Part shown: piece by piece, positions 1 through 7,247 of the stretch
Numbering within the stretch: the stretch's first letter is position 1
How the letters are laid out: each line of letters begins with the position of its first letter
Source of the DNA: Deltaproteobacteria bacterium
Lineage (GTDB): Bacteria; Desulfobacterota; UBA8473
Direction: 5' to 3'
Assembly (NCBI GenBank): GCA_030623035.1
Contig: JAUXFK010000015.1
Coordinates: 1 to 21,663 of the forward strand
DNA: 21,663 nucleotides
Position numbers and translations under genes: made by a program
Notes under the pieces: generated by a model
Told to the model about the DNA's origin: nothing
Seen by the model: the letters and a program-made list of their open reading frames with translations, nothing else
The model's database searches: none

Positions 1-121
1 TATATAAGGCGTTTTCATAGACAGATTCCAGAAATCCATCACCAAGCTCATTATAAGATTCATAAAAACTTCTAAGAATAATATCTGTGATTTCTTTGTA
101 TTTAAACCTGTCTGCGTTCAT
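1..121 (-). CDS. GxxExxY family protein, N-terminal fragment (runs off the window)
   Basis: Reading leftward from the ATG at 121, 40 codons stay open to the window edge. The translation starts MNADRFKYKEITDIILRSF and then contains LGDGFLESVYENAL, which holds the G-x-x-E-x-x-Y signature that names this family. The family is small (about 120-140 aa) and has been linked to the PD-(D/E)XK nuclease fold; its cellular role is not established. The start codon and first codons lie inside a dispersed repeat (100-149) that also forms the upstream leader, and no Shine-Dalgarno sequence is visible. Roughly two thirds of the protein is outside the window. The family call is fairly secure from the motif and its position; function is unknown. 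Confidence 0.7.
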   Translation of the reverse strand, partial: MNADRFKYKEITDIILRSFYESYNELGDGFLESVYENALY

Positions 122-149
122 CTGTGTGAATCTGTGGCTGAATAGTTAC
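100..149. repeat. Dispersed repeat, left copy (inverted partner at 21547-21648)
   Basis: Fifty bases whose reverse complement matches two blocks at the right end of the window: 24 bases at 21547-21570 and 27 bases at 21603-21629. In the right copy these blocks are separated by a 32-base insertion. The core contains CACAGATTCACACAGATGAA, a low-complexity motif found repeatedly in intergenic DNA of environmental bacteria. The left copy is intact and includes the start of the GxxExxY gene. Confidence 0.8.
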
Positions 150-224
150 TGCAAAACAAACATTCTTTGGTGCCATCGACCGACAGCTCATGGGCAATAT
201 GGAAATTGCAACGGCGATAAAAGG

Positions 225-1133
225 CTATTGACGTTCTGTCAAAATCCTTTCCATCTCAAAGAAGAGATCCTGCTCACGAATCATACCCGCCACTTTACCC
301 TCTCTGATGACTGCTAGCCGTCTTACCTGGTTTTTCAACATGATATAGGCAGCCTCCATAAGATTTGAGTCCTCATCGATGGTTCGGGGTGCAGGAGACA
401 TCACCTCTTTGATCTTCTTTTGGGCCAGTTCCTTCACCTGCCTGCTGAACATGCCTCTCCAAAACATGGGCGAATACTGGATGCTGTCTGCCATAGAAGG
501 CTTAGGGGCGCTGAGGTATGCAGGCATGATCCACCGAATCAGGTCAATGATTGCCAGGATGCCCCGAACTTCTCCTTTACGGTCGATTACGAGGACGGAC
601 CGATGTCCGGTTTCCATGATACGACTGGTAGACAGTATAGATGTAAAGGACTCTTTCAACTTCTCAATAGCATCTTTAATTGTAGCTTCCGGATCCAGGA
701 TGGTATAGTACTCGAGGGGAATCATAACATCTCTGACTTTGTTTTCTTCAAGAGGCCCCTCCTTTTTCCCATGTCTGTATGCATCCATGATCCTGGATGT
801 CAGAAGATCGATTTCACAGGGTTTGTTGAGGTAATCGAAAGCGTCCTCGGTGAGGGCCTGGCTGGCAGATGGTTTCGTTCCATGTCCTGTGAGCATGATC
901 ACAGGGGTTTCAGGAGAAATTCTTTTCAGCTCTTTGAGTGCCTGGTGACCATCCATCCCTGGCATATTGATATCCAGGATCACCACATCGGGGTTTTCTT
1001 CCATCCTTTCAATAGCTTCTTCACCGCTGGCGGCCACAATCGTCTCGAATCCTCTCTTTTTCAGAATCTTTTTTGTCGTGGCGCGAAATCGCTCTTCGTC
1101 GTCCACCATCAGGACTTTTATCTTTTCACTCAT
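225..1133 (-). CDS. Response regulator: receiver domain fused to a CBS-domain pair
   Basis: 302 aa, cytoplasmic. Residues 5-122 form a complete receiver: acidic pair D11/D12, phospho-acceptor D54 in VILDINMPGMDG, T82 in MLTGHG and K104 in YLNKP. Residues about 133-205 and 243-295 look like two CBS domains (VRDVMIPL...VRGILAIIDLIRW and IKEVMSPAPR...VAGMIREQDLF), with a roughly 35-residue linker between them. CBS pairs usually bind adenine nucleotides, so the protein could combine phosphorylation with an energy signal; that is inference. There is no DNA-binding or enzymatic output. An AAGGAGGG ribosome site lies 8 bases before the ATG. It is the last gene of the leftward series but is cut off from it by a hairpin with a T-tract, so it probably has its own promoter. 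Its partner kinase is unknown; the Cache kinases of this cluster are the obvious candidates. Confidence 0.85.
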   Translation of the reverse strand: MSEKIKVLMVDDEERFRATTKKILKKRGFETIVAASGEEAIERMEENPDVVILDINMPGMDGHQALKELKRISPETPVIMLTGHGTKPSASQALTEDAFDYLNKPCEIDLLTSRIMDAYRHGKKEGPLEENKVRDVMIPLEYYTILDPEATIKDAIEKLKESFTSILSTSRIMETGHRSVLVIDRKGEVRGILAIIDLIRWIMPAYLSAPKPSMADSIQYSPMFWRGMFSRQVKELAQKKIKEVMSPAPRTIDEDSNLMEAAYIMLKNQVRRLAVIREGKVAGMIREQDLFFEMERILTERQ

Positions 1134-1254
1134 TTTATGGCCCTCCTTTCAGGTTGATAAGGTGAGTTGTTCACTCCTGCCCAGATCATCTCCACTAAAT
1201 TGGGAAAGCAGGATGGGGTATTTTATAATAAAATGGTTATTGATTTCCCTCAGC

Positions 1255-1354
1255 AAAAAAAATCGGTCATAGCAAAGGCAATCACATTATAACCCGTGCA
1301 AAACTCACTACACTGTCAGATAAGTTGCACGCGTTATAATGTGACCGCCTTTGC
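1255..1354 (-). terminator. Long inverted repeat with T-tract, probable terminator after the Yip1-like gene
   Basis: Arms 1272-1301 and 1325-1354 are 30 bases each with 3 mismatches and a 23-base loop. On the minus strand the hairpin is followed after 9 bases by eight T (1262-1255), as expected for an intrinsic terminator of the gene ending at 1375. The symmetry extends outward: 1232-1254 matches the complement of 1355-1377 at about 19 of 23 positions, interrupted on the left by a 19-base insertion. The total palindrome of about 145 bp is larger than a simple terminator and may be a small mobile palindrome. Confidence 0.6.
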
Positions 1355-1374
1355 TGAGTTAACTCAATAGCCAT

Positions 1375-1893
1375 TTATGATAATATTGGTAACAGAGACC
1401 AGAAAAGTAAGAACATTATGCATATGGATACTCCGATGACCAGGATGGCCTGTCTTAACTGAAACCCACAGCATTTCATCATACCTGTCCCTATGAGCCA
1501 CCATTTCCAGGGTTCTGTAAGCCAGATAAAGAACGGGACCCAGGAAGCAAGAAGGGTTATACCTGAAGAGAGAGCGTATACACTGAAGAGCCTGGCGAAT
1601 GTCACACGCCTCCCCATGGTCATGGTCATCACCATGTAACCGAGCCCTGCTGCAATAAAGACCATACCCATTGCATTGATAAAGAATATCATGCCTATAG
1701 AGACAGGGCTGGAGTATGTATTACTCAAAAGACTGGCTACAGTAAAAAAGAGACTGGAAACAAGCAGAAAACCTGTAGACTGTTTCAGCCCAATTTCCTG
1801 CGGTAATTCGCTAAAGAATCTTCCTGGTTTTCTCAGTAATCTCGAAAGAATCCAAAAATATGATCTAAGGGTGAATTTTTCCGTGTCTGGCAT
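1375..1893 (-). CDS. Yip1-domain-like integral membrane protein
   Basis: 172 aa. After a short cytoplasmic N-terminus the protein has about five hydrophobic segments (roughly residues 40-58, 66-90, 102-124, 131-140 plus flanks, and 148-171). The segment RKPGRFFSELPQEIG before the first helix resembles the opening of the Yip1 domain, where a proline and paired phenylalanines precede the helices. Bacterial Yip1-like proteins have no settled biochemical role. An AAGG-containing ribosome site lies about 9 bases before the ATG. It is the last gene of the set with the 53-aa protein and the DASS carrier, and the stop codon sits inside the outer arm of the downstream palindrome. The family call is tentative; another small polytopic membrane family is possible. 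Confidence 0.55.
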   Translation of the reverse strand: MPDTEKFTLRSYFWILSRLLRKPGRFFSELPQEIGLKQSTGFLLVSSLFFTVASLLSNTYSSPVSIGMIFFINAMGMVFIAAGLGYMVMTMTMGRRVTFARLFSVYALSSGITLLASWVPFFIWLTEPWKWWLIGTGMMKCCGFQLRQAILVIGVSICIMFLLFWSLLPILS

Positions 1894-1993
1894 CGTCTAA
1901 CCTTCTTTAAAACAAACCGTATTATTTTAGCCTTATGAAACAGAAAGCACTGGCTAAGCTTCAACGGCAATCAAATTTAAAAAAGCTAAACTG

Positions 1994-2155
1994 TTACAAC
2001 AAACCTAATTTTGCAAGAACGCCTAATAAAAGCATGATAACAGTCATGGCGAAGAAAAACTTCCGTTCTGCATTTTTACTGAAATAGATCTTTCCATTAT
2101 AACGAAATAGTACCTTCCTATGCTTGAAAGTATCATCCTTAGGGCTCTCTTCCAT
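1994..2155 (-). CDS. Small single-pass membrane protein next to a DASS carrier
   Basis: 53 aa. I start at the ATG at 2155 because a GGGGAG ribosome site lies 7 bases upstream; the longer open frame upstream has no such signal and overlaps the carrier gene. The protein has a charged N-terminal half (about residues 1-32, including FRYNGKIYFSKNAERK) followed by one hydrophobic helix (33-53) ending at the C-terminus. That is the form of a tail-anchored or small bitopic protein with the basic segment in the cytoplasm. It lies 64 bases downstream of the carrier gene on the same strand, suggesting an accessory or stabilising subunit of that carrier. No family is recognised, and the accessory role is inference from position. 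Confidence 0.65.
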   Translation of the reverse strand: MEESPKDDTFKHRKVLFRYNGKIYFSKNAERKFFFAMTVIMLLLGVLAKLGLL

Positions 2156-2219
2156 AATTAAATCTCCCCGTAAACTGATATTTTCCTGTGTGATCAGCCG
2201 GAGGCAACCGGCAAAAATA

Positions 2220-4076
2220 TTAGAAGCCTGGAAGGCCTCCGAACCCCCTGAAAATCCAGTATACCGCGGCAAGAAGAACCAGAACAACGTTGGCAACAAC
2301 CCACATGATGACCCCTACTCTCAGGTAATCCCTGGGCTCAAGATAGCCGCTGGCATACACGATCGCATTCGGCGGGGTGCCTATGATCAGGCAGTAAGCA
2401 AAGGAAGAAGCCGCGGCTGTTCCCATGGCTATAAAGGGCAGGAAAGTGGTTCCAGGATGAACCAGGCCGGCCATATTGAGCGCAATAGGGCCAACTGCAG
2501 CGGCAGCAGGGCCATCTGCCATAAGATTGGTAAGAACAGCGGTCAGGCCATTCGAAACCAGCATAAGGGGGAGTCCCGAATCCGCTCCCAGAGGAGCAAG
2601 GGCATCTATGCAGGTCCTTGCAAGCCAATAAGCTGCTCCTGTACTGTCGAGGGTTCTTCCGAAGATGATGGCACCGGCATAAAGCCAGACCACGCCCCAG
2701 TCCACTTTTTCTTGGTAATCCCTCCAGTTGACGACCCCGGTCATAATGTAAGCCACTGCACCGGCAATGGCGATCACGCCGATACCGAGACGTACCGGAT
2801 AAATACCCAGGTTATAGAAGATCTTTTCTGTAAACCAGCCGTATAACATGATGATGAAGATAATAAGCGCAAAGATCTGATGCCTGTTCCAGCCTCCCAT
2901 CTTACCTATTTCAGCCTTTAAATGCTCCATAGCCGGCGCCAGGGAGGTGACTTTCGGCTTAAATCGCCAGTTAATAACAAGCCAGGTGAAAGGAATCATG
3001 ATGATAACAAAGGGGAAGGCGTAACTGACCCACTGAAAATAACCGATGTCAAAGCCGAACATGTCTTCCAGGTAGGTCATCATGATTACATTTCTGGCAC
3101 CACCCGATGGGGCCCCGAAACCTCCGATGTTGCAGGCCATAGCAATGGTAATCATGAGCATCTTGGCGAGCTCGGGGTCCTCAGGTACATCTTTTGTCAG
3201 GCTGTTGTAGTATAGAAGCATGCCGATAGGAAGGAACATTGCGGCCAGTGCGTGATCAGAGATAAATGACGCAAGCGGGGCAATGATGACAACAATTATA
3301 AGTGTGATCCATTTTACATTTGGGACAGCAAGTTTTCTGAACAGCATGAGACAGATTCTCTTATCCACCCCTGTCTTCACAAAAGCGGCGGCAAACATGA
3401 GGCTTCCCATAATAAACCAGCATGCATCACTCCAGTAGAGCATGGCCACCTCTTTTCTCGTGACAACACCTGTAAAGACAAGGATCAACCCAATACAAAA
3501 AGCCACGCCGGGCAGAGGAATACACTCCGTTAAAAAACAAAAAACAACAAAAACGCCCATAGCAATGGCCACCTTAATATGCCAGGCACCTTTATCGGCC
3601 GCTTTTTTATCCTTGCCGGATAAATCTTCATACTTGAGCTTATCCCTCCGAAGCTCCATGGCCTTGCTCATAATGCCTTTATAGGCTTCATCGGTGATGT
3701 TTGCTTTAATATGGTTTTGAGCTCTCTCAAGGTTTTTGGAATCGACCTGGATATTGTATTTTTTACACCACTTTATATTTCGTTTTAGAAAGCGCTCTTT
3801 ATTTAACGCACCCATTTGCATATTTTTTTCCATCATCTGGGCGGTAAGGAGCTGCCATTGGGACAGGTCGGCACTCTCTATTTTAAAAAGCTCTTGAGCG
3901 ACGTAATTCACAACGAACTGAGGTCCCACCTTATATTCCGTGCCCACATCCTTCATTCCATAGGGTGTCGGCAAGATCAATACGAGGGCAAAGAGCGCAA
4001 CCGGAAAGATGAAAAGCTTCCAGTCCACATATTTGTCATATCCTGTTGCCTTCTGTTTTTTTCCTTCCTCTGCCAT
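2220..4076 (-). CDS. DASS/SLC13-type anion transporter with large loop after TM1
   Basis: 618 aa inner-membrane carrier. TM1 is about residues 20-37. A hydrophilic, lysine-rich segment (about 41-165) follows, then the DASS core from about 166. The core is recognised by FISDHALAAMFLP (271-283), ACNIGGFGAPSGGARNVI (314-331), VLTNLMADGPAAAAVGP (514-530) and IIGTPPNAIVYASG (564-577), the landmarks of the two inverted repeats. Canonical members (about 460-500 aa) carry SNT in both hairpin loops; here these positions read SDH (273-275) and ADG (520-522). DASS carriers usually take up or exchange di- and tricarboxylates with sodium; substrate and ion cannot be assigned here. A GGAGG ribosome site precedes the ATG by 8 bases. 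It forms a set with the downstream 53-aa and Yip1-like genes. Confidence 0.85.
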   Translation of the reverse strand: MAEEGKKQKATGYDKYVDWKLFIFPVALFALVLILPTPYGMKDVGTEYKVGPQFVVNYVAQELFKIESADLSQWQLLTAQMMEKNMQMGALNKERFLKRNIKWCKKYNIQVDSKNLERAQNHIKANITDEAYKGIMSKAMELRRDKLKYEDLSGKDKKAADKGAWHIKVAIAMGVFVVFCFLTECIPLPGVAFCIGLILVFTGVVTRKEVAMLYWSDACWFIMGSLMFAAAFVKTGVDKRICLMLFRKLAVPNVKWITLIIVVIIAPLASFISDHALAAMFLPIGMLLYYNSLTKDVPEDPELAKMLMITIAMACNIGGFGAPSGGARNVIMMTYLEDMFGFDIGYFQWVSYAFPFVIIMIPFTWLVINWRFKPKVTSLAPAMEHLKAEIGKMGGWNRHQIFALIIFIIMLYGWFTEKIFYNLGIYPVRLGIGVIAIAGAVAYIMTGVVNWRDYQEKVDWGVVWLYAGAIIFGRTLDSTGAAYWLARTCIDALAPLGADSGLPLMLVSNGLTAVLTNLMADGPAAAAVGPIALNMAGLVHPGTTFLPFIAMGTAAASSFAYCLIIGTPPNAIVYASGYLEPRDYLRVGVIMWVVANVVLVLLAAVYWIFRGFGGLPGF

Positions 4077-4172
4077 TTTTCAACCTCCGCTTTTATCTGA
4101 AAATACCTTTCTGACGGGCGAGACGCCAGTCCTACTACTGTGGTGTCATGCGTGAAATATCGTATCAGGCGC

Positions 4173-4252
4173 CCGTCATTCCAACGAAGGTGGTAATCCA
4201 GTATTTCTGGTTACTTCGGCGCTTCTGGATTCCCGCTTCCGCGAGAATGACG
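4173..4252. repeat. Dispersed palindromic intergenic repeat within the 4077-4374 gap
   Basis: Begins CCGTCATTCCAACGAAG and ends CTTCCGCGAGAATGACGG, with internal AATCCAG/CTGGATT arms. This is the imperfect palindrome of the common class that reads CGTCATTCC...GGAATGACG in many bacterial genomes. The rest of the 298-base gap (4077-4172 and 4253-4374) shows no gene; it would be the leader of the DASS carrier and the trailer of the upstream receiver gene. A 6-bp GACCCG/CGGGTC stem near 4321-4357 has no T-tract. Confidence 0.6.
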
Positions 4253-4374
4253 GCCATCTTTGCGACATTACATAGATGACACGACATTAGTTATAAAATC
4301 ACTACCCGGCTTCGGAGGTCAGACCCGTAGCAATATAACCCAAATGTCGGGTCAGGCCCAAATCCCGCCCTGTA

Positions 4375-4830
4375 CTAAGACTCTTCCGTCTGTTTCAATA
4401 TATCCCTGGGAGACTTCATATAGGTGCGTGCCTGGGCCATGCGAATCTTTTCCTCCAACCTTTGCCTCTTCTCAAAGGCCTCTTCCGCTTTTTCAAGCAG
4501 ATCATCAATATCGCAAGGTTTCATAACATAATCGATAGCCCCGGACTTTAACCCATCCACGGCCGAATCCACTGTGGCATGCCCGGTCAACATAATGACC
4601 TCAACCAGAGGAAAGAGTTTTTTAATCTCTTTTAAGGTGGCAATGCCATCCATACCAGGCATTTTTACATCAAGAATAACAACGTGGATGGTGTGTCTTT
4701 TCAGTTTTTCCAGCGCCTCTGTTCCACTGGCTGCGGTTAGGGCATCATACCCCTTCCTTGAGAGTACCTTTTCAGTGGTTGAAAGGAATCTCTCTTCATC
4801 GTCCACCAGCATGATCTTCATTTCTCTCAT
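4375..4830 (-). CDS. Stand-alone receiver (CheY-like) response regulator with helical tail
   Basis: 151 aa using the ATG at 4830, which has an AGGAGGTG ribosome site 6 bases upstream; an in-frame ATG at 4860 lies before that site and is less likely. The receiver spans about 3-122 with D9/D10/D11 acidic cluster, phospho-acceptor D54 in VILDVKMPGMDG, T82 in MLTGHA and K104 in YVMKP. A charged tail (123-151) ends with SPRDILKQTEES. No output domain is present. It follows the Cache kinase gene by 84 bases, which makes it that kinase's likely partner. Its receiver is very similar to the N-terminal domain of the receiver-kinase fusion at 9454-11499 (shared stretches such as LVDDEERFLSTT and IHVVILDVKMPGMDG), a sign of duplication. 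A direct effect on a protein partner, perhaps a carrier, is inferred. Confidence 0.9.
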   Translation of the reverse strand: MREMKIMLVDDEERFLSTTEKVLSRKGYDALTAASGTEALEKLKRHTIHVVILDVKMPGMDGIATLKEIKKLFPLVEVIMLTGHATVDSAVDGLKSGAIDYVMKPCDIDDLLEKAEEAFEKRQRLEEKIRMAQARTYMKSPRDILKQTEES

Positions 4831-4914
4831 GGATCGCACCTCCTTCTCTTCTCGTCTCAAAAAAACAAAAACAGCGTATTGTCTTTCTCATTTGCATTCG
4901 GGCAGTCCTTCTCG

Positions 4915-6597
4915 TCACCCTTCTGCCGGAAGATGAATGGTGAAAGTGGCGCCCCTTCCTTCCTCACTCTGTACACCGAAAATACCGCCCATCTTTTCAA
5001 TAATGCTGTAACAGACGGAAAGGCCCAGTCCGGTTCCTCTCCCCACCGGTTTCGTTGTAAAAAACGGAGCGAATATTTTCTCTATGTTCTCAGGACTGAT
5101 TCCGCACCCGTTATCGGTCACTGCAATCTCAACTCTACCGCCTGCGGCCTTTGCCGATATCTCCAATTTTCCTCCTGCTGCACCGTGCTGCTCAACGATG
5201 GCATAGATGGCGTTGTTGAGCAAGTTCACCAGGACTTGCTGAAGCTGGGAGGCGTCTACTTGAATGAGTGGGATATCATCAGAAACCACCTGTTGCACAT
5301 CGATCCCTTCAACATCTGCTTTTCGTATGACAAGGCCGATGACTTCGGGGAGAAACCTCTTCAGATCCACTGCTGCCGGAGCAGTCTCTTTCTCCCTGGC
5401 AAATTTGAGCAGGGCCTGAGTGATCCCGCCACAGCGATCGGTTTGCACTCTTATTTGTCGCAATGAATCCTCTATCTCCTCCATCTCTTCTGATTCTTTC
5501 AATTCACCCTGTTCCTTCATTTCCGACACAATCGTCTCAATAAGCGTCTGCTCGGCCCGGATAATCTGAAGGGGATTATTGATCTCATGGGCAAAGCCTG
5601 CCGACATCTCACCGATCTCTGCCAGGCGGCCTGCAACGATAAGCTGCTGACTCAACCGGCTCTTTTCTTCATCTATACGTCTCATTTCCGTGACAATGCG
5701 ATTCGTCATATAGAACGCCATGGCAACGATCGTAAAACCGCCCAGGATGGATATGAGGATTACCATATATGTCGCGGAACGAAGCGCCTTGAATGCATCC
5801 GCTTTTTCCTGCCGGACAACCAGTAGCCAGTTGTTGTCTTTCAACCACATAGTGGCATAGAGGTATGTCTCACCTGCGACGTCCTTTTCAACAAAGGTCC
5901 TGGTCCCCTGGTGCGGCAACAGGTTTGCCATACCATCGGTATCTTTCTCCATCAACCCTCCGCCTGAGCGCCGCTCGGTCTGGAAGAGGCCATCCTTGTT
6001 CAGGATGTAAGATTCGCCCGTCTTACCTATGCGAGCTTTTTCCACAATATCGTTGAATAAAAGTGTATCAATAGTAGCGCGGATCACCCATGCCCGGTCT
6101 TTATCCTTTTTCACCAGAGCAACGACAAAATGGGGGACCTGCCTATAGCCGAGAAAAACATCGCTTACATAGTACCCCTTTTTTATCACCTCCTTGAACC
6201 ACTCAGCTTCCCTGTATACCTTTCCTGTCAATTCGTAAGGACCGCTATAGGCTATATGAACCCCGGATTCGTCGAATATTCCCAGGTCCACGAAAGCCAC
6301 GGATTTTTTCTGGAGATTGCGAAAAACCTCCTGGAGCAATGCCGGCCGGGTGAGATCATCAAAACCGAAAGAGTCGGCAACGAACTGGAGATCGGTTTTT
6401 CGCTCAGTTAGAAACAGCTCTATGGTTCGGCGGTGATCATCAACGATCCTTATCAAGCTGGAAATCGTTGTGGACTGAAGCGAGCCGGCGAAATGATGAA
6501 AACTAACAAAGACCACCAGCACAAATGGGACAACGGGCACAAGAATCATGCTTGCCAGAATCTTCAGGCTCAATCGTTTGTAGTCTCCTTGTTTCAT
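4915..6597 (-). CDS. Membrane sensor histidine kinase with double-Cache-like sensor
   Basis: 560 aa. TM1 is about residues 12-34 and TM2 about 275-297. The extracytoplasmic region between them (about 35-270) looks like a DctB-type double Cache domain, with FVDLGIFDESG (102-112), SGPYELTGK (118-126), SDVFLGYRQVPHF (145-157) and TGESYILNKDG (193-203). The cytoplasmic part has a short linker, HisKA with the phospho-accepting H337 in FAHEINNPL, an N-box around N461/N462, a G1 box DNGCGI (495-500) and a G2 box GTGLGL (521-526). It should autophosphorylate on H337 in response to an external small ligand. An AAGGA ribosome site lies 5 bases before the ATG. The receiver gene follows at 84 bases. It is one of three paralogous kinases in the window; the ligand is unknown. 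Confidence 0.92.
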   Translation of the reverse strand: MKQGDYKRLSLKILASMILVPVVPFVLVVFVSFHHFAGSLQSTTISSLIRIVDDHRRTIELFLTERKTDLQFVADSFGFDDLTRPALLQEVFRNLQKKSVAFVDLGIFDESGVHIAYSGPYELTGKVYREAEWFKEVIKKGYYVSDVFLGYRQVPHFVVALVKKDKDRAWVIRATIDTLLFNDIVEKARIGKTGESYILNKDGLFQTERRSGGGLMEKDTDGMANLLPHQGTRTFVEKDVAGETYLYATMWLKDNNWLLVVRQEKADAFKALRSATYMVILISILGGFTIVAMAFYMTNRIVTEMRRIDEEKSRLSQQLIVAGRLAEIGEMSAGFAHEINNPLQIIRAEQTLIETIVSEMKEQGELKESEEMEEIEDSLRQIRVQTDRCGGITQALLKFAREKETAPAAVDLKRFLPEVIGLVIRKADVEGIDVQQVVSDDIPLIQVDASQLQQVLVNLLNNAIYAIVEQHGAAGGKLEISAKAAGGRVEIAVTDNGCGISPENIEKIFAPFFTTKPVGRGTGLGLSVCYSIIEKMGGIFGVQSEEGRGATFTIHLPAEG

Positions 6598-6700
6598 AGC
6601 GTCCTTCTCAGAACTCAGACTCTTTAAGGCTCATCAGGAAGTGTTTACTCACCTCTCTAATTCACTCTTCATCAGATGTAGCGTACGAGTCTGAAATTCG

Positions 6701-7192
6701 TCACTTCCCTTCTTTGTCTATCTCTCTCAACCGTCGAAGGATATCACGTGGTTTGTCTGATAGAGAGATCTTAAGCATCTCATTCATCTTTTTTTCTTCA
6801 ATCTTTTTCGTATTCATAACCTTCTCTTTATAGGCATTCTTAAGAGATTCAAGGAGTTCATCCAGCTCACATGGCTTCTGGAGGTAAGAATACGCGCCGG
6901 TTTTCGTGCATTCGATCGCCGAGTCTATATCCCCGTGCCCTGTCAGTATCACTACTTCCATCGATTTATGCTCTTTCTTCAGCACCTTGAGGGTTTCCTC
7001 TCCGCTCATTCCGGGCATTTTGAGATCCAAAAGGACTACGTCTATCGGATGATTTCTCGCGGCTTCAACTGCTTTTTCACCCCGGTTGATAACGATTACA
7101 TTGAAGCCCCGGATTTCCAGGCTTTTACTTATCGATTGAGCAAACTGTTCTTCATCGTCCACTAATAATAGGTTAATTTTATCTTTTTCCAT
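6701..7192 (-). CDS. Stand-alone receiver response regulator with helical tail
   Basis: 163 aa. The receiver occupies about 5-124 with D12/D13 acidic pair, phospho-acceptor D56 in VVLLDLKMPGMSG, T84 in ILTGHG and K106 in YLQKP. The tail (125-163) is highly charged and likely helical, and it contains DKPRDILRRL, closely resembling the SPRDILKQ tail of the receiver at 4375-4830. No output domain is present. An AAGGAG ribosome site lies 9 bases before the ATG. The gene sits 55 bases downstream of the receiver-DASS fusion and 103 bases upstream of a Cache kinase gene. It could therefore pair with that kinase or act on one of the flanking carriers. Signal direction is not decidable from sequence. 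Confidence 0.9.
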   Translation of the reverse strand: MEKDKINLLLVDDEEQFAQSISKSLEIRGFNVIVINRGEKAVEAARNHPIDVVLLDLKMPGMSGEETLKVLKKEHKSMEVVILTGHGDIDSAIECTKTGAYSYLQKPCELDELLESLKNAYKEKVMNTKKIEEKKMNEMLKISLSDKPRDILRRLREIDKEGK

Positions 7193-7247
7193 ATTTCAAA
7201 CTCCTTCCCTCATAGTTATTCATGAGTATTGAATTGATAGTCCGTTG

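Noticed and set aside
420..1157. Long plus-strand open frame (245 codons) opposite the receiver-CBS gene
   Set aside because: It is antisense to a well-supported gene. Its translation shows no recognisable domain and it has no ribosome site.
2124..2846. Plus-strand open frame of 240 codons opposite the DASS carrier
   Set aside because: Antisense to the 3' end of a clear carrier gene, with low-complexity polar sequence typical of a shadow frame.
2220..4076. Assigning the DASS carriers as arsenite (ArsB) or citrate transporters
   Set aside because: The hairpin landmarks fit the broad DASS family, but the substrate motifs are altered and no arsenic or citrate genes are nearby, so a specific substrate is not supported.
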